A stretch of DNA of 64,000 nt, from the NCBI GenBank assembly GCA_003330885.1, contig CP030277.1, positions 1,426,001 through 1,490,000 of the forward strand. The letters run 5' to 3'. This stretch comes from Rhodobiaceae bacterium (GTDB lineage Bacteria; Pseudomonadota; Alphaproteobacteria; Parvibaculales; Parvibaculaceae). Shown here piece by piece: positions 35,935-43,732 of this stretch; within the stretch, counting starts at the first letter, position 1, and each line of letters begins with the position of its first letter. A program made the translations under genes and the position numbers. The notes below the pieces were generated by a model. It saw only the letters and a program-made list of their open reading frames with translations, had not been told where the DNA came from and ran no database searches.

Positions 35935-36061
35935 CTCGCAAACCACGCTTGCCCCTGCGTTAATGAGGCAGCTGAAAAAACGCCACAATGAAAACAACGC
36001 AAGCGCTCCCAAAGCGTCTGTTTGCCGGTACACTTTGCAAAAAACACAGGGAGCAGGAAAC

Positions 36062-36847
36062 ATGCAGATCAATGAAAACACCGCCGCCGTTGTTACAGGC
36101 GGCGCATCTGGCTTGGGACAGGCAAGCGCCACGGCGCTTCGCGCAGCAGGTATCAAAGTCGCGATCTTTGATGTGAACGAAGAAAAGGGACAAGAAGTCG
36201 CCGCCGACATAGGTGCGCTCTTCTGTAAGGTCGATATCACAGACGAAGAAAACGTCATTGCCGGGTTTGAAGAGGCCCGCGCCGCCAACGGTCAGGAACG
36301 CGTCTGCGTCCATTGCGCCCAAATATCCCGCGGCCGCATGAAAACGGTGGGTCGCAACAGAGAGACTGGGGAACTCACCCGCTACCCGACCGAGAACTAT
36401 GAGTTCTCAATCAAAGGCATTCTGGTTGCGAGCTATCGCGTCGCGTCGCTGTCCGCATTAGGCATGGCGGCCCTTGAACCGCTGGAAGATGGCGAGCGCG
36501 GTGTCATCACCCTCACCTCTTCCGCCGCTGCACAAGATGCCCAGGTTGGCCAGATCGGCTATGGCTCCGGTAAGGCAGGCGTGAACGGCCTTGTACTTCC
36601 CATGGCGCGAGACCTCATGGATCTCGGCATCCGGGTGAACTCCATCATGCCAGGCATCTTCGCGACGCCACCTATGCTCGGTGCGCCACCCAAAGTACTG
36701 AACACGCTTGCAGCATCTGTCCCGTTCCCCAAGCGCCTCGGCAAACCTGAAGAGTTTGGCAGTCTGGTGATGGAACTGGTGCGGAACAGCTATTTTAACG
36801 GCCAGGCACTACGTCTCGATGGCGCGATCCGTATGCCACCACGCTAA
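36062..36847 (+). CDS. SDR, 3-hydroxyacyl-CoA dehydrogenase type II-like (HSD10 family)
   Basis: 261 residues from the ATG at 36062, which has GGAG 8-9 nt upstream; an upstream in-frame start at 35963 is rejected because the family begins at this point. The Rossmann motif is TGGASGLG. The active site is Ser (TLTSSAAAQ) with YGSGK, and the C-terminus ALRLDGAIRMPPR matches HSD10-type 3-hydroxy-2-methylbutyryl/3-hydroxyacyl-CoA dehydrogenases (SVPFPKRLGKPEEFG is also characteristic). The usual NNAG motif is altered (VHCAQIS). A role in beta-oxidation or branched-chain acyl-CoA turnover is likely. Confidence 0.88.
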   Translation: MQINENTAAVVTGGASGLGQASATALRAAGIKVAIFDVNEEKGQEVAADIGALFCKVDITDEENVIAGFEEARAANGQERVCVHCAQISRGRMKTVGRNRETGELTRYPTENYEFSIKGILVASYRVASLSALGMAALEPLEDGERGVITLTSSAAAQDAQVGQIGYGSGKAGVNGLVLPMARDLMDLGIRVNSIMPGIFATPPMLGAPPKVLNTLAASVPFPKRLGKPEEFGSLVMELVRNSYFNGQALRLDGAIRMPPR

Positions 36848-36857
36848 GCAAAAAAAT

Positions 36858-36890
36858 GGGAAGCCTCGGTTTCAGCCACCAAGGCTTCCC
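36858..36890 (-). terminator. Rho-independent terminator of the NO reductase gene
   Basis: A 9-bp stem (GGGAAGCCT/AGGCTTCCC) with a 15-nt loop. On the minus strand it is followed by a T-run (TTTTTTT at 36857-36851 region), starting 28 nt after the stop at 36918. On the plus strand there is no T-run, so it mainly serves the minus strand. Confidence 0.8.
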
Positions 36891-36917
36891 GCATATCACT
36901 CACGGCTGACGACGTTT

Positions 36918-39209
36918 TCAGTCCGCCGGCGCCAGCTGTGTTTGCGCCCGACCGCTCATGAACGCTTTGTACATAAAGAGCGCAAAGGTCACGACACCCA
37001 CGCTCAACACCACGTCACCGGGTACGCGCATCCAAACGAATGTATGCATGATATCACTCTGCACAAACTCCGCCGACCGCGCATAAGAATAGCCGTGCGT
37101 CACGCTTGCATAGGTCTGCCAAATACCCTGCGGCAGAAGCGACAGGAACGTCATCATGGCAAGCCCGATATTGAGGGTCCAGAAGGTAACGCTGAGCAGT
37201 TTCTGGTCCCATTGCCGGACATCGGTCAGCCCCCGAATGCAATAGAGCATAAGCCCAAGGCCGAGCATCCCATAGACGCCAAAGAGGGCTGCATGCCCGT
37301 GGTTCGCCGTCGTGTTCAGCCCCTGCATGTAGTAAAGCGCAATCGGCGGGTTGATCAGGAAACCGAAGACACCGGCTCCGACAAAGTTCCAGAACAAGAC
37401 TGCGCTGAAGAACATGAAGGGCCAATGATAATTCTTCAGCCAGGAGTCATTATTCTCCATCCTCTTGTGGCTATAGGCCTCAAAGCCGACCACAAGCAAC
37501 GGAACCACCTCCAACGCTGAGAATGTCGCACCAACCGCCATGACAGAGATGGGCGTTCCTGTGAAATAGAGATGGTGGAACGTGCCCAGCACACCGCCAA
37601 ACAGGAAGATGATGGTCGCAAACAAGACCATCACCGTCGCTGTTGACGCTCGGACCAACCCCATCTGCACAAATAGGAGGGAAATGATCGCGGTCGCAAA
37701 GACCTCAAAAATCCCCTCCACCCAAAGATGCACCACCCACCAGCGCCAATACTCCGCAACAACAAGGTGAGTGTTTTGCCCCCACATCAGGCCGGCCGAA
37801 TAGAACACACCGATAAAGACCGCTGCGACCACCACGAGGGTGAGAAGAGACCGGTTTTCACCCACTCGCAGAACAGGCAGCAAAGCCCGCAGGACGAGCC
37901 CCACCCATAGGAACAATCCGACCACAAGGTAGATCTGCCAGAAACGGCCCAGATCGACATATTCATATCCCTGATGACCAAACCAGAAATTGAGCATCAG
38001 ATCTGAGAAGAAACGATGGACAGCTGCCCATTGCCCGGCAAAGCCGCCAATCACAATCACCAACAGACTGAGGAAAAGGAAGTTGACACCAAACACCTGA
38101 AACTTTGGATCACGTTTCGCTAATAGCGGTGCAATGTAAAGCCCTGTCGCCAGCCAAGCCGTTGCAATCCAGAGCACCGCAAGCTGCGTATGCCAGCTGC
38201 GCGTCACCGCATAAGGAAAATACTCAGCCAAAGGCAGGCCATAAATCCCCTGCCCCTCGACCGCATAATGTGCCGTGACGATGCCCAAAAGCACTTGCAC
38301 AAGGAAGAGCGCCGAGACCAGCCAAAAATATTTGGCCGTAGCCTTCATAGAGGGTGTCACAACGGACCGGTCAAAAAAGTCAGCTGTTGCAACGCCGCCT
38401 TCTGGCTCAATATCACCTCGCCATTTGTCATATTGTTGGGCGTAGTACCAGACAATCGCGCCAACACCGGCCAGCAGCAAAACGATCGAGCCCATGCTCC
38501 ACATAAAATTGCCCGGTGTTGGCTTATTGTCGACCAACGGCTCATGAGGCCAATTGCTTGTATATGTGATGTCTGATCCAGGACGGTTTGTTGTCGCCCC
38601 CCAGGCTGTCCAAAAATAGAACGCGGCGACGTCACGCGCTTCGTCCGGCGTGAGGAATGCAAGAGAAGAAAAGGCATATTGCCGACGCAAATCCAGCGCC
38701 TCCTCATCGGTCCCCACATGGAGAGCTGTGAAATGGGCTTCTACTTCACGGATTGCCCGGGCCCGTTCATCACTGACGGTGACTGAACCGTCGGACGGAT
38801 CATAGGTGTTTGCCCGCATCTCAGCGCTTAGCACCGCCTGATGCATCGCCTGTTTTTGGCTTTCTGGGAGGCTCAGATTGCTATCACGTTGCGAGATAAT
38901 ATCGAGCAAAGCACTTGCTTCCCGGTGCAGCCAATCCGCGCTCCAGTCCGGCGCTAAGTAGCCGCCGTGACCCCAGATGGAACCCTGCTGCATCCCGCCC
39001 ATAGACTGCCAGGTATTTTGGCCGCGCTCAATTTCAGCTTTTGTATAAAGAACGTCACCCGACGCCGATCGAACGCTGTCAGGGATCGGCGGTGCCTGCT
39101 GATAGACTTCGCTTCCCAGGAACAGCAACACGCCGAACATCACGATCATCCCTGCCGTCAGAATGATCCACAATCTTTTTGCAGAAAAAGTTGAACTATA
39201 GCCAGCCAT
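36918..39209 (-). CDS. norB: Quinol-dependent nitric oxide reductase (qNOR, NorB/NorZ)
   Basis: A 763-residue single-subunit NO reductase that reduces 2 NO to N2O with quinol electrons at the cytoplasmic membrane. The N-terminal extension typical of qNOR (fused NorC-like domain without haem c; RGQNTWQSMGGMQQGSIWGHG) precedes a haem-copper-oxidase fold with about 13 TM helices. Visible ligand segments are RSWHTQLAVLW, VVHLWVEGIFEV, HHLYFTGTP and NHGHAALFGVYG. The start at 39209 follows GGGGGGCGGTCA; an upstream open extension is rejected because it runs through an FNR-type box. The gene stands alone, without norD or norQ, which suggests NO detoxification rather than full denitrification (no nir or nos genes in view). 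Confidence 0.95.
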   Translation of the reverse strand: MAGYSSTFSAKRLWIILTAGMIVMFGVLLFLGSEVYQQAPPIPDSVRSASGDVLYTKAEIERGQNTWQSMGGMQQGSIWGHGGYLAPDWSADWLHREASALLDIISQRDSNLSLPESQKQAMHQAVLSAEMRANTYDPSDGSVTVSDERARAIREVEAHFTALHVGTDEEALDLRRQYAFSSLAFLTPDEARDVAAFYFWTAWGATTNRPGSDITYTSNWPHEPLVDNKPTPGNFMWSMGSIVLLLAGVGAIVWYYAQQYDKWRGDIEPEGGVATADFFDRSVVTPSMKATAKYFWLVSALFLVQVLLGIVTAHYAVEGQGIYGLPLAEYFPYAVTRSWHTQLAVLWIATAWLATGLYIAPLLAKRDPKFQVFGVNFLFLSLLVIVIGGFAGQWAAVHRFFSDLMLNFWFGHQGYEYVDLGRFWQIYLVVGLFLWVGLVLRALLPVLRVGENRSLLTLVVVAAVFIGVFYSAGLMWGQNTHLVVAEYWRWWVVHLWVEGIFEVFATAIISLLFVQMGLVRASTATVMVLFATIIFLFGGVLGTFHHLYFTGTPISVMAVGATFSALEVVPLLVVGFEAYSHKRMENNDSWLKNYHWPFMFFSAVLFWNFVGAGVFGFLINPPIALYYMQGLNTTANHGHAALFGVYGMLGLGLMLYCIRGLTDVRQWDQKLLSVTFWTLNIGLAMMTFLSLLPQGIWQTYASVTHGYSYARSAEFVQSDIMHTFVWMRVPGDVVLSVGVVTFALFMYKAFMSGRAQTQLAPAD

Positions 39210-39309
39210 TGACCGCCCCCCGATTGGCCCAGCAATTTGAGCCGTCGCAACGGAAATTCCGCACGATTCCACCATGAACCACTCTGCAATTTTTTCCGTC
39301 TGCTGACTA

Positions 39310-39323
39310 ATGATCTGGATCAA
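39310..39323 (-). promoter_or_regulatory. FNR/NnrR-type binding site upstream of norB
   Basis: Minus strand TTGATCCAGATCAT matches 9 of 10 fixed positions of the CRP/FNR-family consensus TTGAT-N4-ATCAA. It lies about 100 nt upstream of the norB start. Regulators of this family (FNR, FixK, NnrR, DNR) switch on NO reductase under low oxygen or NO. Confidence 0.7.
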
Positions 39324-39450
39324 AAGGAGGGCAAGAATCCCTGATCTAATGACAAAGAAAATTCAACCAGAAGGCTAACTGGCAGTATTGAGCGCTTTTC
39401 TAGCGCCGGAGCGCCCAATAAAGCCTGTGCAAATGTGGTTGGACCAAACG

Positions 39451-39481
39451 AAAAACGGGAAGCCCTTAAGAGGCTTCCCGT
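39451..39481 (-). terminator. Rho-independent terminator of SDR gene
   Basis: A perfect 10-bp stem ACGGGAAGCC/GGCTTCCCGT (39455-39464 with 39472-39481) with a 7-nt loop. It is followed on the minus strand by a T-run, 26 nt after the SDR stop at 39507. Confidence 0.85.
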
Positions 39482-39506
39482 CAAAACGTCTGCGATTAGA
39501 TAGTTT

Positions 39507-40280
39507 CTATTCACCGGTGAGTGAGCGATGCAGTTTGTTCATGCCGCCAATCCAGCGATCATAATCATCAGTCTTGCGTCGCATATAGCCGAGCACTTCC
39601 TTATGCGGAAGAATGCAGAACGTATTGTTCGCCAAGCCTTCCATCACCGCTTCTGCAAGTTCATCTGGCTCCATCATGCCATCCGTCGCTGCCGCCTGCG
39701 TGCTGGCGCTTGCATTTGCTGTCATCGCGGTGCGTACTGCCTGCGGACAGAGGATCGAAACACCTATGCCCTGATGCTTGTAGGTAAGCGCCAACCATTC
39801 GCCAAAACCAACCGCTGCATGCTTGGTCACACCATAAGCAACGGACCCGATCTGATTGAGCAGACCCGCAGCTGATGCCGTGTTGAGAAAATAGCCGCTA
39901 CCCCGCTCCACCATTTTGGGCGCCAGATGACGGGCCGCATAGACGTGCGACATCACATTCACGTCCCAGGAAAGCGTCCACTCATCATTCGATGAGGCGA
40001 GGTCACGGCCAGCGCCAATGCCCGCATTGGAGCAGAAGAGATCGATCGGGCCAATCTCGGCTTCTGTTCTGTCGATAACCGCTTTGATGTCCTCTTCTTT
40101 GCTGACATCAGCCTGCATCGCGGTGCCGCCAAACTCAGCAGCCGTCGCCTTCGCACCATCGAGATTGATATCAACGGACACGATATGCTTCGCCCCAGCA
40201 GCATAGAACCGCTTTACCAGCGCCACACCAATACCGCTCGCCGCACCGGTCACCACAATAATCTTGTCTTTAACGTCCAA
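39507..40280 (-). CDS. Short-chain dehydrogenase/reductase (SDR)
   Basis: Classical SDR of 257 residues: TGAASGIG cofactor loop, SNAG in the NNAG position, Ser in NTASAAG, and YGVTK as the catalytic Tyr/Lys motif. The start is a TTG at 40280 preceded by GGGGAG; no in-frame ATG lies near it. It is a single gene with its own terminator, divergent from the crotonase/acyl-CoA dehydrogenase pair, so both may share a 180-bp control region. The substrate is unknown. Confidence 0.9.
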   Translation of the reverse strand: MDVKDKIIVVTGAASGIGVALVKRFYAAGAKHIVSVDINLDGAKATAAEFGGTAMQADVSKEEDIKAVIDRTEAEIGPIDLFCSNAGIGAGRDLASSNDEWTLSWDVNVMSHVYAARHLAPKMVERGSGYFLNTASAAGLLNQIGSVAYGVTKHAAVGFGEWLALTYKHQGIGVSILCPQAVRTAMTANASASTQAAATDGMMEPDELAEAVMEGLANNTFCILPHKEVLGYMRRKTDDYDRWIGGMNKLHRSLTGE

Positions 40281-40463
40281 GGGTTTCTCCCCGTTTTTTC
40301 TGGATGTGAGTGAATGTCAATGGCTGCAATGTAGCAGCCGACCTCATATGAAGCACCCAAAAACCGGCAACAGGTGGCACATTCCCTTGCGGAAACCCGA
40401 CTCCCATTGGTCGAGCCGCTCCCAGTGGGTAAGCTCGAAAAAAACGCACCAAGGGAGAACGAC

Positions 40464-41204
40464 GTGAGCGATCTGGTATTACGTGAAGACAAGAATGGCA
40501 TCGCCACACTCACCATCAACCGACCGGACAAATTAAACGCCCTCAATGTGGCCGCGTTCAAGGCACTCGAAGCCCATGTCGGCGACCTGCAGACACAAAC
40601 AGACACCGTCGGCTGTGTCGTCCTGCGCGGTGGCGGCAAGTGCTTCTCTGCCGGTCATGATCTGAAAGACATCGAAGCAGGCGAAAAGCTGCCCCGGCCC
40701 AGCTTTCAGGCCCATGTGATTGAGCGCCTGGCAAATCTACCTCAGCCGGTCATTACTACCGTCCACAGTCACTGCTATACCGGCGCACTAGAACTGGCAC
40801 TCGCAGGGGACATTATCCTCGCTTCTGAAAATGCGAAGTTTGCCGATACACATGCCAAATGGGCGCTGACCCCCGTGTGGGGAATGAGCCAGCGGCTGCC
40901 CCGTCGAATTGGCAAAGTAAAAGCGGCGGAGATGATGTTTACAGCCAGAACATATTCCGGCCGCGAGGCGGAAGAAATGGGACTCTGCAATGCCTGCTAT
41001 CCAGACGAGGGCTTCGAGGCAGCCGTTGAGGCGTTCTGTGCCGATATGCTCACCAACTCCTGGTTCTCGCTTCGCGCCAACAAAAAGCTGCTCCGCGAGA
41101 CAGACGGCATGTCCTTAGAAGCCGGTCTCGCCCACGAAATTTATCAGAGCGAAGGTGTCGGGCCTGATATGGCAGAACGCATCGGAGGCTTTGGAAAAAA
41201 GTGA
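40464..41204 (+). CDS. Enoyl-CoA hydratase/isomerase (crotonase) family protein
   Basis: 246 residues from the GTG at 40464, with GGGAGA 5 nt upstream; an upstream in-frame start at 40374 adds a non-conserved leader. Crotonase landmarks are INRPDKLNALN, the oxyanion-hole segment SAGHDLKD, and GALELALAGDIILASENAKF. The first catalytic Glu of hydratases (ELA) is present, but the position of the second (Glu164 in rat hydratase) is His in FADTHAKW. The enzyme may therefore be an ECHDC3-like member with another acyl-CoA activity. Its stop overlaps the acyl-CoA dehydrogenase start by 4 nt (GTGA), a tight operon. Confidence 0.88.
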   Translation: MSDLVLREDKNGIATLTINRPDKLNALNVAAFKALEAHVGDLQTQTDTVGCVVLRGGGKCFSAGHDLKDIEAGEKLPRPSFQAHVIERLANLPQPVITTVHSHCYTGALELALAGDIILASENAKFADTHAKWALTPVWGMSQRLPRRIGKVKAAEMMFTARTYSGREAEEMGLCNACYPDEGFEAAVEAFCADMLTNSWFSLRANKKLLRETDGMSLEAGLAHEIYQSEGVGPDMAERIGGFGKK

Positions 41205-42388
41205 CCGATCTCAAACAATTCACAGAAGAAGTCCGGTCATTTATCTCAGACAAACTGACCCCCGATTTGAAACGCGCGGGCGAACTCTGTGCAGGCATCT
41301 ATGCCGATCAGCCCGTTGCTGTTGAGTGGCACCGCATTCTACACAAGCAGGGCTGGTCTGTACCTGCCTGGCCAGTGGAATATGGTGGCACTGGCTGGAA
41401 CCTGGAGCAGCACGCGATCTTTCAACGGGAATTGATCCTCGCCAACGCACCGGCGGTCACTCCCAATGCCACGCGAATGGTGGGCCCAGTCGTCATCGCG
41501 TTTGGAACAGAGGACCAAAAGTCACAATACCTGCCCCGCATTCGCAGTGGTGAGGATTGGTGGGCGCAAGGTTACTCAGAACCGGGCTCCGGTTCGGACC
41601 TCGCGTCGCTTCAATGCAAAGCAGAGCGCGATGGTGATCACTACGTCATCAACGGAACGAAAATCTGGACAACCCATGCGCAATGGTCAAACAAGATTTT
41701 CTGTCTCGTACGCACCGACAATAGCGGCAAACACCAACAAGGCATCACCTTCCTGCTCTTCGACATCGACCTTCCTGGCATCGAAATCAGACCCCTGATT
41801 TCCATCTCAGGCGATCACGAATTTAACCAGGTCTTCTTTGAAAATGTCCGCGTCCCCGCGTCAGGGCTATTGGGCGAAGAAAACGATGGATGGACGGTCG
41901 CCAAATATCTCTTGCAGCACGAACGAAGCGGGAGTTATGCCCCCGGTCTGAAAACAAGGATCGACTTGCTCAAATCCTTTGCTGGCCAGGAACAAAATGG
42001 AACGGCCGAACCACTCATGGCCGATGCAGACTTTGCTCGGAAGATAGCGGCCACAGAGATAGAGCTTTCTGTTCTGGAGAGCTTTGAGCAGAAAATCTTT
42101 TCTGCGGTGAACAGTGGCGAAACCGTCGGGGCGATTTCCTCCGCGATCAAAGTTCGTGGAACCGAAATGCGCCAGCGAGTGACAGAGTTGGTGGTCGAAG
42201 CCGTTGGCTATTATGGCCTTCCCTACCAACCCGAAGCCCGCGCGTTCGAAACCAATACAGCCCCTATCGGCTCGACACTTGCGGCAACAGCTCTGCCGCA
42301 ATATCTCAACGACCGCGCCGCGACGATCTACGCAGGTTCAAACGAAATTCAACGCAATATCATGACAAAAGCTGTCCTTGGCCTGTAG
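41201..42388 (+). CDS. Acyl-CoA dehydrogenase
   Basis: 395 residues, FAD-dependent alpha,beta-dehydrogenation of an acyl-CoA. Landmarks are WPVEYGGTGW, the FAD/substrate segment GYSEPGSGSDLASLQ, INGTKIWTTHA, and the C-terminal TIYAGSNEIQRNIMTK. The Glu used as catalytic base in medium-chain enzymes (YEG) is Ala here (YAG), as in the bacterial FadE subgroup that uses a base elsewhere, so chain length and substrate cannot be fixed. The start is a GTG overlapping the crotonase stop. Confidence 0.93.
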   Translation: MTDLKQFTEEVRSFISDKLTPDLKRAGELCAGIYADQPVAVEWHRILHKQGWSVPAWPVEYGGTGWNLEQHAIFQRELILANAPAVTPNATRMVGPVVIAFGTEDQKSQYLPRIRSGEDWWAQGYSEPGSGSDLASLQCKAERDGDHYVINGTKIWTTHAQWSNKIFCLVRTDNSGKHQQGITFLLFDIDLPGIEIRPLISISGDHEFNQVFFENVRVPASGLLGEENDGWTVAKYLLQHERSGSYAPGLKTRIDLLKSFAGQEQNGTAEPLMADADFARKIAATEIELSVLESFEQKIFSAVNSGETVGAISSAIKVRGTEMRQRVTELVVEAVGYYGLPYQPEARAFETNTAPIGSTLAATALPQYLNDRAATIYAGSNEIQRNIMTKAVLGL

Positions 42389-42404
42389 CAAACAATGGCG
42401 CACG

Positions 42405-42434
42405 AAAAAGCCGGTCTCGCGAACGAGACCGGCT
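42405..42434 (-). terminator. Strong terminator for the small glycine-rich gene
   Basis: An 11-bp GC-rich stem (AGCCGGTCTCG/CGAGACCGGCT) with loop CGAA. It is followed by a T-run on the minus strand only. It lies about 70 nt beyond the stop at 42506 and may also limit read-through from the convergent acyl-CoA dehydrogenase gene. Confidence 0.8.
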
Positions 42435-42505
42435 CTCCGATGTCCGGGTTAGCTGGACGCGCAAGCCCCCACTTAGCGCATCACGGCCACCGCGCGGACC
42501 TCAGA

Positions 42506-42667
42506 TCAGTAGCTCCAGTACCAATCCCATGACCAGCCGCTGCCGCCGCCACTACCACCACTCCCGCCAGAACAGGCGTAGGCGGGTTCTGCGGTGAGCG
42601 TTAGGGCACCCGCCCCAGCAAGAACAGCGAACAAACCGCCAAAGACCATCATACGTGTGCGTTTCAT
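42506..42667 (-). CDS. Small exported Gly/Ser-rich peptide with aromatic tail
   Basis: A 53-residue precursor with a clear Sec signal peptide (MKRTRMMVFGGLFAVLAGAG, then AEPAYA). After the AYA site the mature part of about 22 residues starts with Cys, continues with Gly-Ser-Gly repeats and ends in a Trp/Tyr-rich tail (GWSWDWYWSY). The cleavage site could also be read as a weak lipobox (AYAC). GGAG lies 7 nt before the ATG at 42667. A dedicated strong terminator follows, so it is probably a real monocistronic gene. I do not recognise the family; cell-surface peptide, RiPP-like or bacteriocin-like roles are only possibilities. Confidence 0.65.
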   Translation of the reverse strand: MKRTRMMVFGGLFAVLAGAGALTLTAEPAYACSGGSGGSGGGSGWSWDWYWSY

Positions 42668-42690
42668 TTCAAAACTCCGTCGCAAGCAGT

Positions 42691-42705
42691 GTCTCATTCT
42701 GAGAC
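42691..42705. promoter_or_regulatory. Inverted repeat upstream of small glycine-rich gene
   Basis: GTCTCA-TTC-TGAGAC lies 24 nt upstream of the ATG at 42667, within the likely leader or promoter. Confidence 0.3.
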
Positions 42706-42767
42706 GTGTTGATTAGTTCACACGCTCCCTCGCAGGAGACGTGCCAAACCGAGGCTGCCGGACCTCC

Positions 42768-42791
42768 ATACCGCGAAATCGCGGTATTTTT
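42768..42791 (+). terminator. Plus-strand terminator with no gene in front of it
   Basis: An 8-bp stem ATACCGCG/CGCGGTAT with a tetraloop AAAT is followed by TTTTT. No plus-strand gene ends nearby (the last one ends at 42388). It could end a small RNA transcribed from about 42700 or act as an attenuator for the membrane protein gene starting at 42890. Confidence 0.6.
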
Positions 42792-42889
42792 GTTGAATTC
42801 GCCTTTTCAGAAAGCCTTAACACCCTTGGTCCGAGGCTTGTGCTCCATACCGCTCGAGGGAAGAAGGGGGACGAATGGAGGCGTAGACC

Positions 42890-43123
42890 ATGTCTATGCG
42901 AGACATAACTGTCAGAGTTCTTACATCACCAGCCCAGGTCGCGGATTGGACAGACCTGCCTGTCCAAGCATGGCACGACCTTCAGGAAACAACGGCCCTC
43001 ATCTGGAAGGCCTGGGTGAGCCTTTTCCCCGAGCTAAGCTTCTGGGACCCGTTCGGCGCCGCGCTGACACTCAGCCTGTTTGCCGGGCTGGTCATTTGGC
43101 TGGTCAAAGTACGACCCGGATAG
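42890..43123 (+). CDS. Small single-TM membrane protein
   Basis: 77 residues with one C-terminal TM helix (about 54-73, FGAALTLSLFAGLVIWLVKV) and a Trp-rich amphipathic N-terminal part. GGAGG stands 8-9 nt before the ATG at 42890. I do not recognise the family. It lies alone between a plus-strand hairpin terminator and a convergent gene, with only 6 nt separating the two stops. Confidence 0.55.
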   Translation: MSMRDITVRVLTSPAQVADWTDLPVQAWHDLQETTALIWKAWVSLFPELSFWDPFGAALTLSLFAGLVIWLVKVRPG

Positions 43124-43129
43124 CCTCAG

Positions 43130-43627
43130 CTAGTTCACATCACACCGAACGTCACAACGATCATGTCCGTCGATCTCCTCGCATACTCCAACACTCAGGC
43201 GCACTGTCGCAAATGAGACACCAGGATCAAAAGGACCGACAACTTCTTCAAATGCGGGCGTAAGGCCGCCTGCGCCTTCGCCTGGGGCTCGGCCCGGCAC
43301 GTAGCCGCTTCCCCGAAAGACCTGCTCCAAATCAACCGCACACTGGCCCACTAGGGTGATCTGCTTTTCCTCACAAGACCCAGTCACAGTAATCTGCGCC
43401 CATTTGGGACGCACACCAGAACGCAGCTCGACATGTTTGGTCTGATAGGGCGCCACCTGAATTTGACACCCACCATACCCAAAGCACGCGTCGTTGCCTT
43501 CCGCTTCCAAATGAATGGCGACGCAGGAATCATTCTTAAAAGCAATAACGTTGCCCTCAGCCATAACCGGCACAGCCAGAACGACAAGGCCCGCCGCAAT
43601 AATTGATGAACGTATAAGTGTCCGCAT
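43130..43627 (-). CDS. Secreted cysteine-containing protein of unknown function
   Basis: 165 residues from the ATG at 43627, which has GGAGG 8 nt upstream; an upstream in-frame start at 43663 would spoil the signal peptide. The signal peptide (MRTLIRSSIIAAGLVVLAVP, then VMA) is followed by a mature domain with nine Cys, suggesting several disulphides in the periplasm or outside. There is no recognisable enzyme motif. Confidence 0.75.
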   Translation of the reverse strand: MRTLIRSSIIAAGLVVLAVPVMAEGNVIAFKNDSCVAIHLEAEGNDACFGYGGCQIQVAPYQTKHVELRSGVRPKWAQITVTGSCEEKQITLVGQCAVDLEQVFRGSGYVPGRAPGEGAGGLTPAFEEVVGPFDPGVSFATVRLSVGVCEEIDGHDRCDVRCDVN

Positions 43628-43732
43628 TTGTCCGACCTCCAATGCCATCGACAGGACAAACAATAAGGGCCGCGCAGTGCGCAGCCCTTGATACGGATCA
43701 AAATCCGACAGATTTCTATGAGGTCTGTCGTT

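Noticed and set aside
39210..39323. N-terminal extension of the NO reductase
   Set aside because: It covers an FNR-type box, lacks family similarity, and a ribosome binding site fits the ATG at 39209.
42706..43263. Plus-strand open frame of 185 codons
   Set aside because: It passes through a terminator hairpin and overlaps two better supported small genes in other frames and strands.
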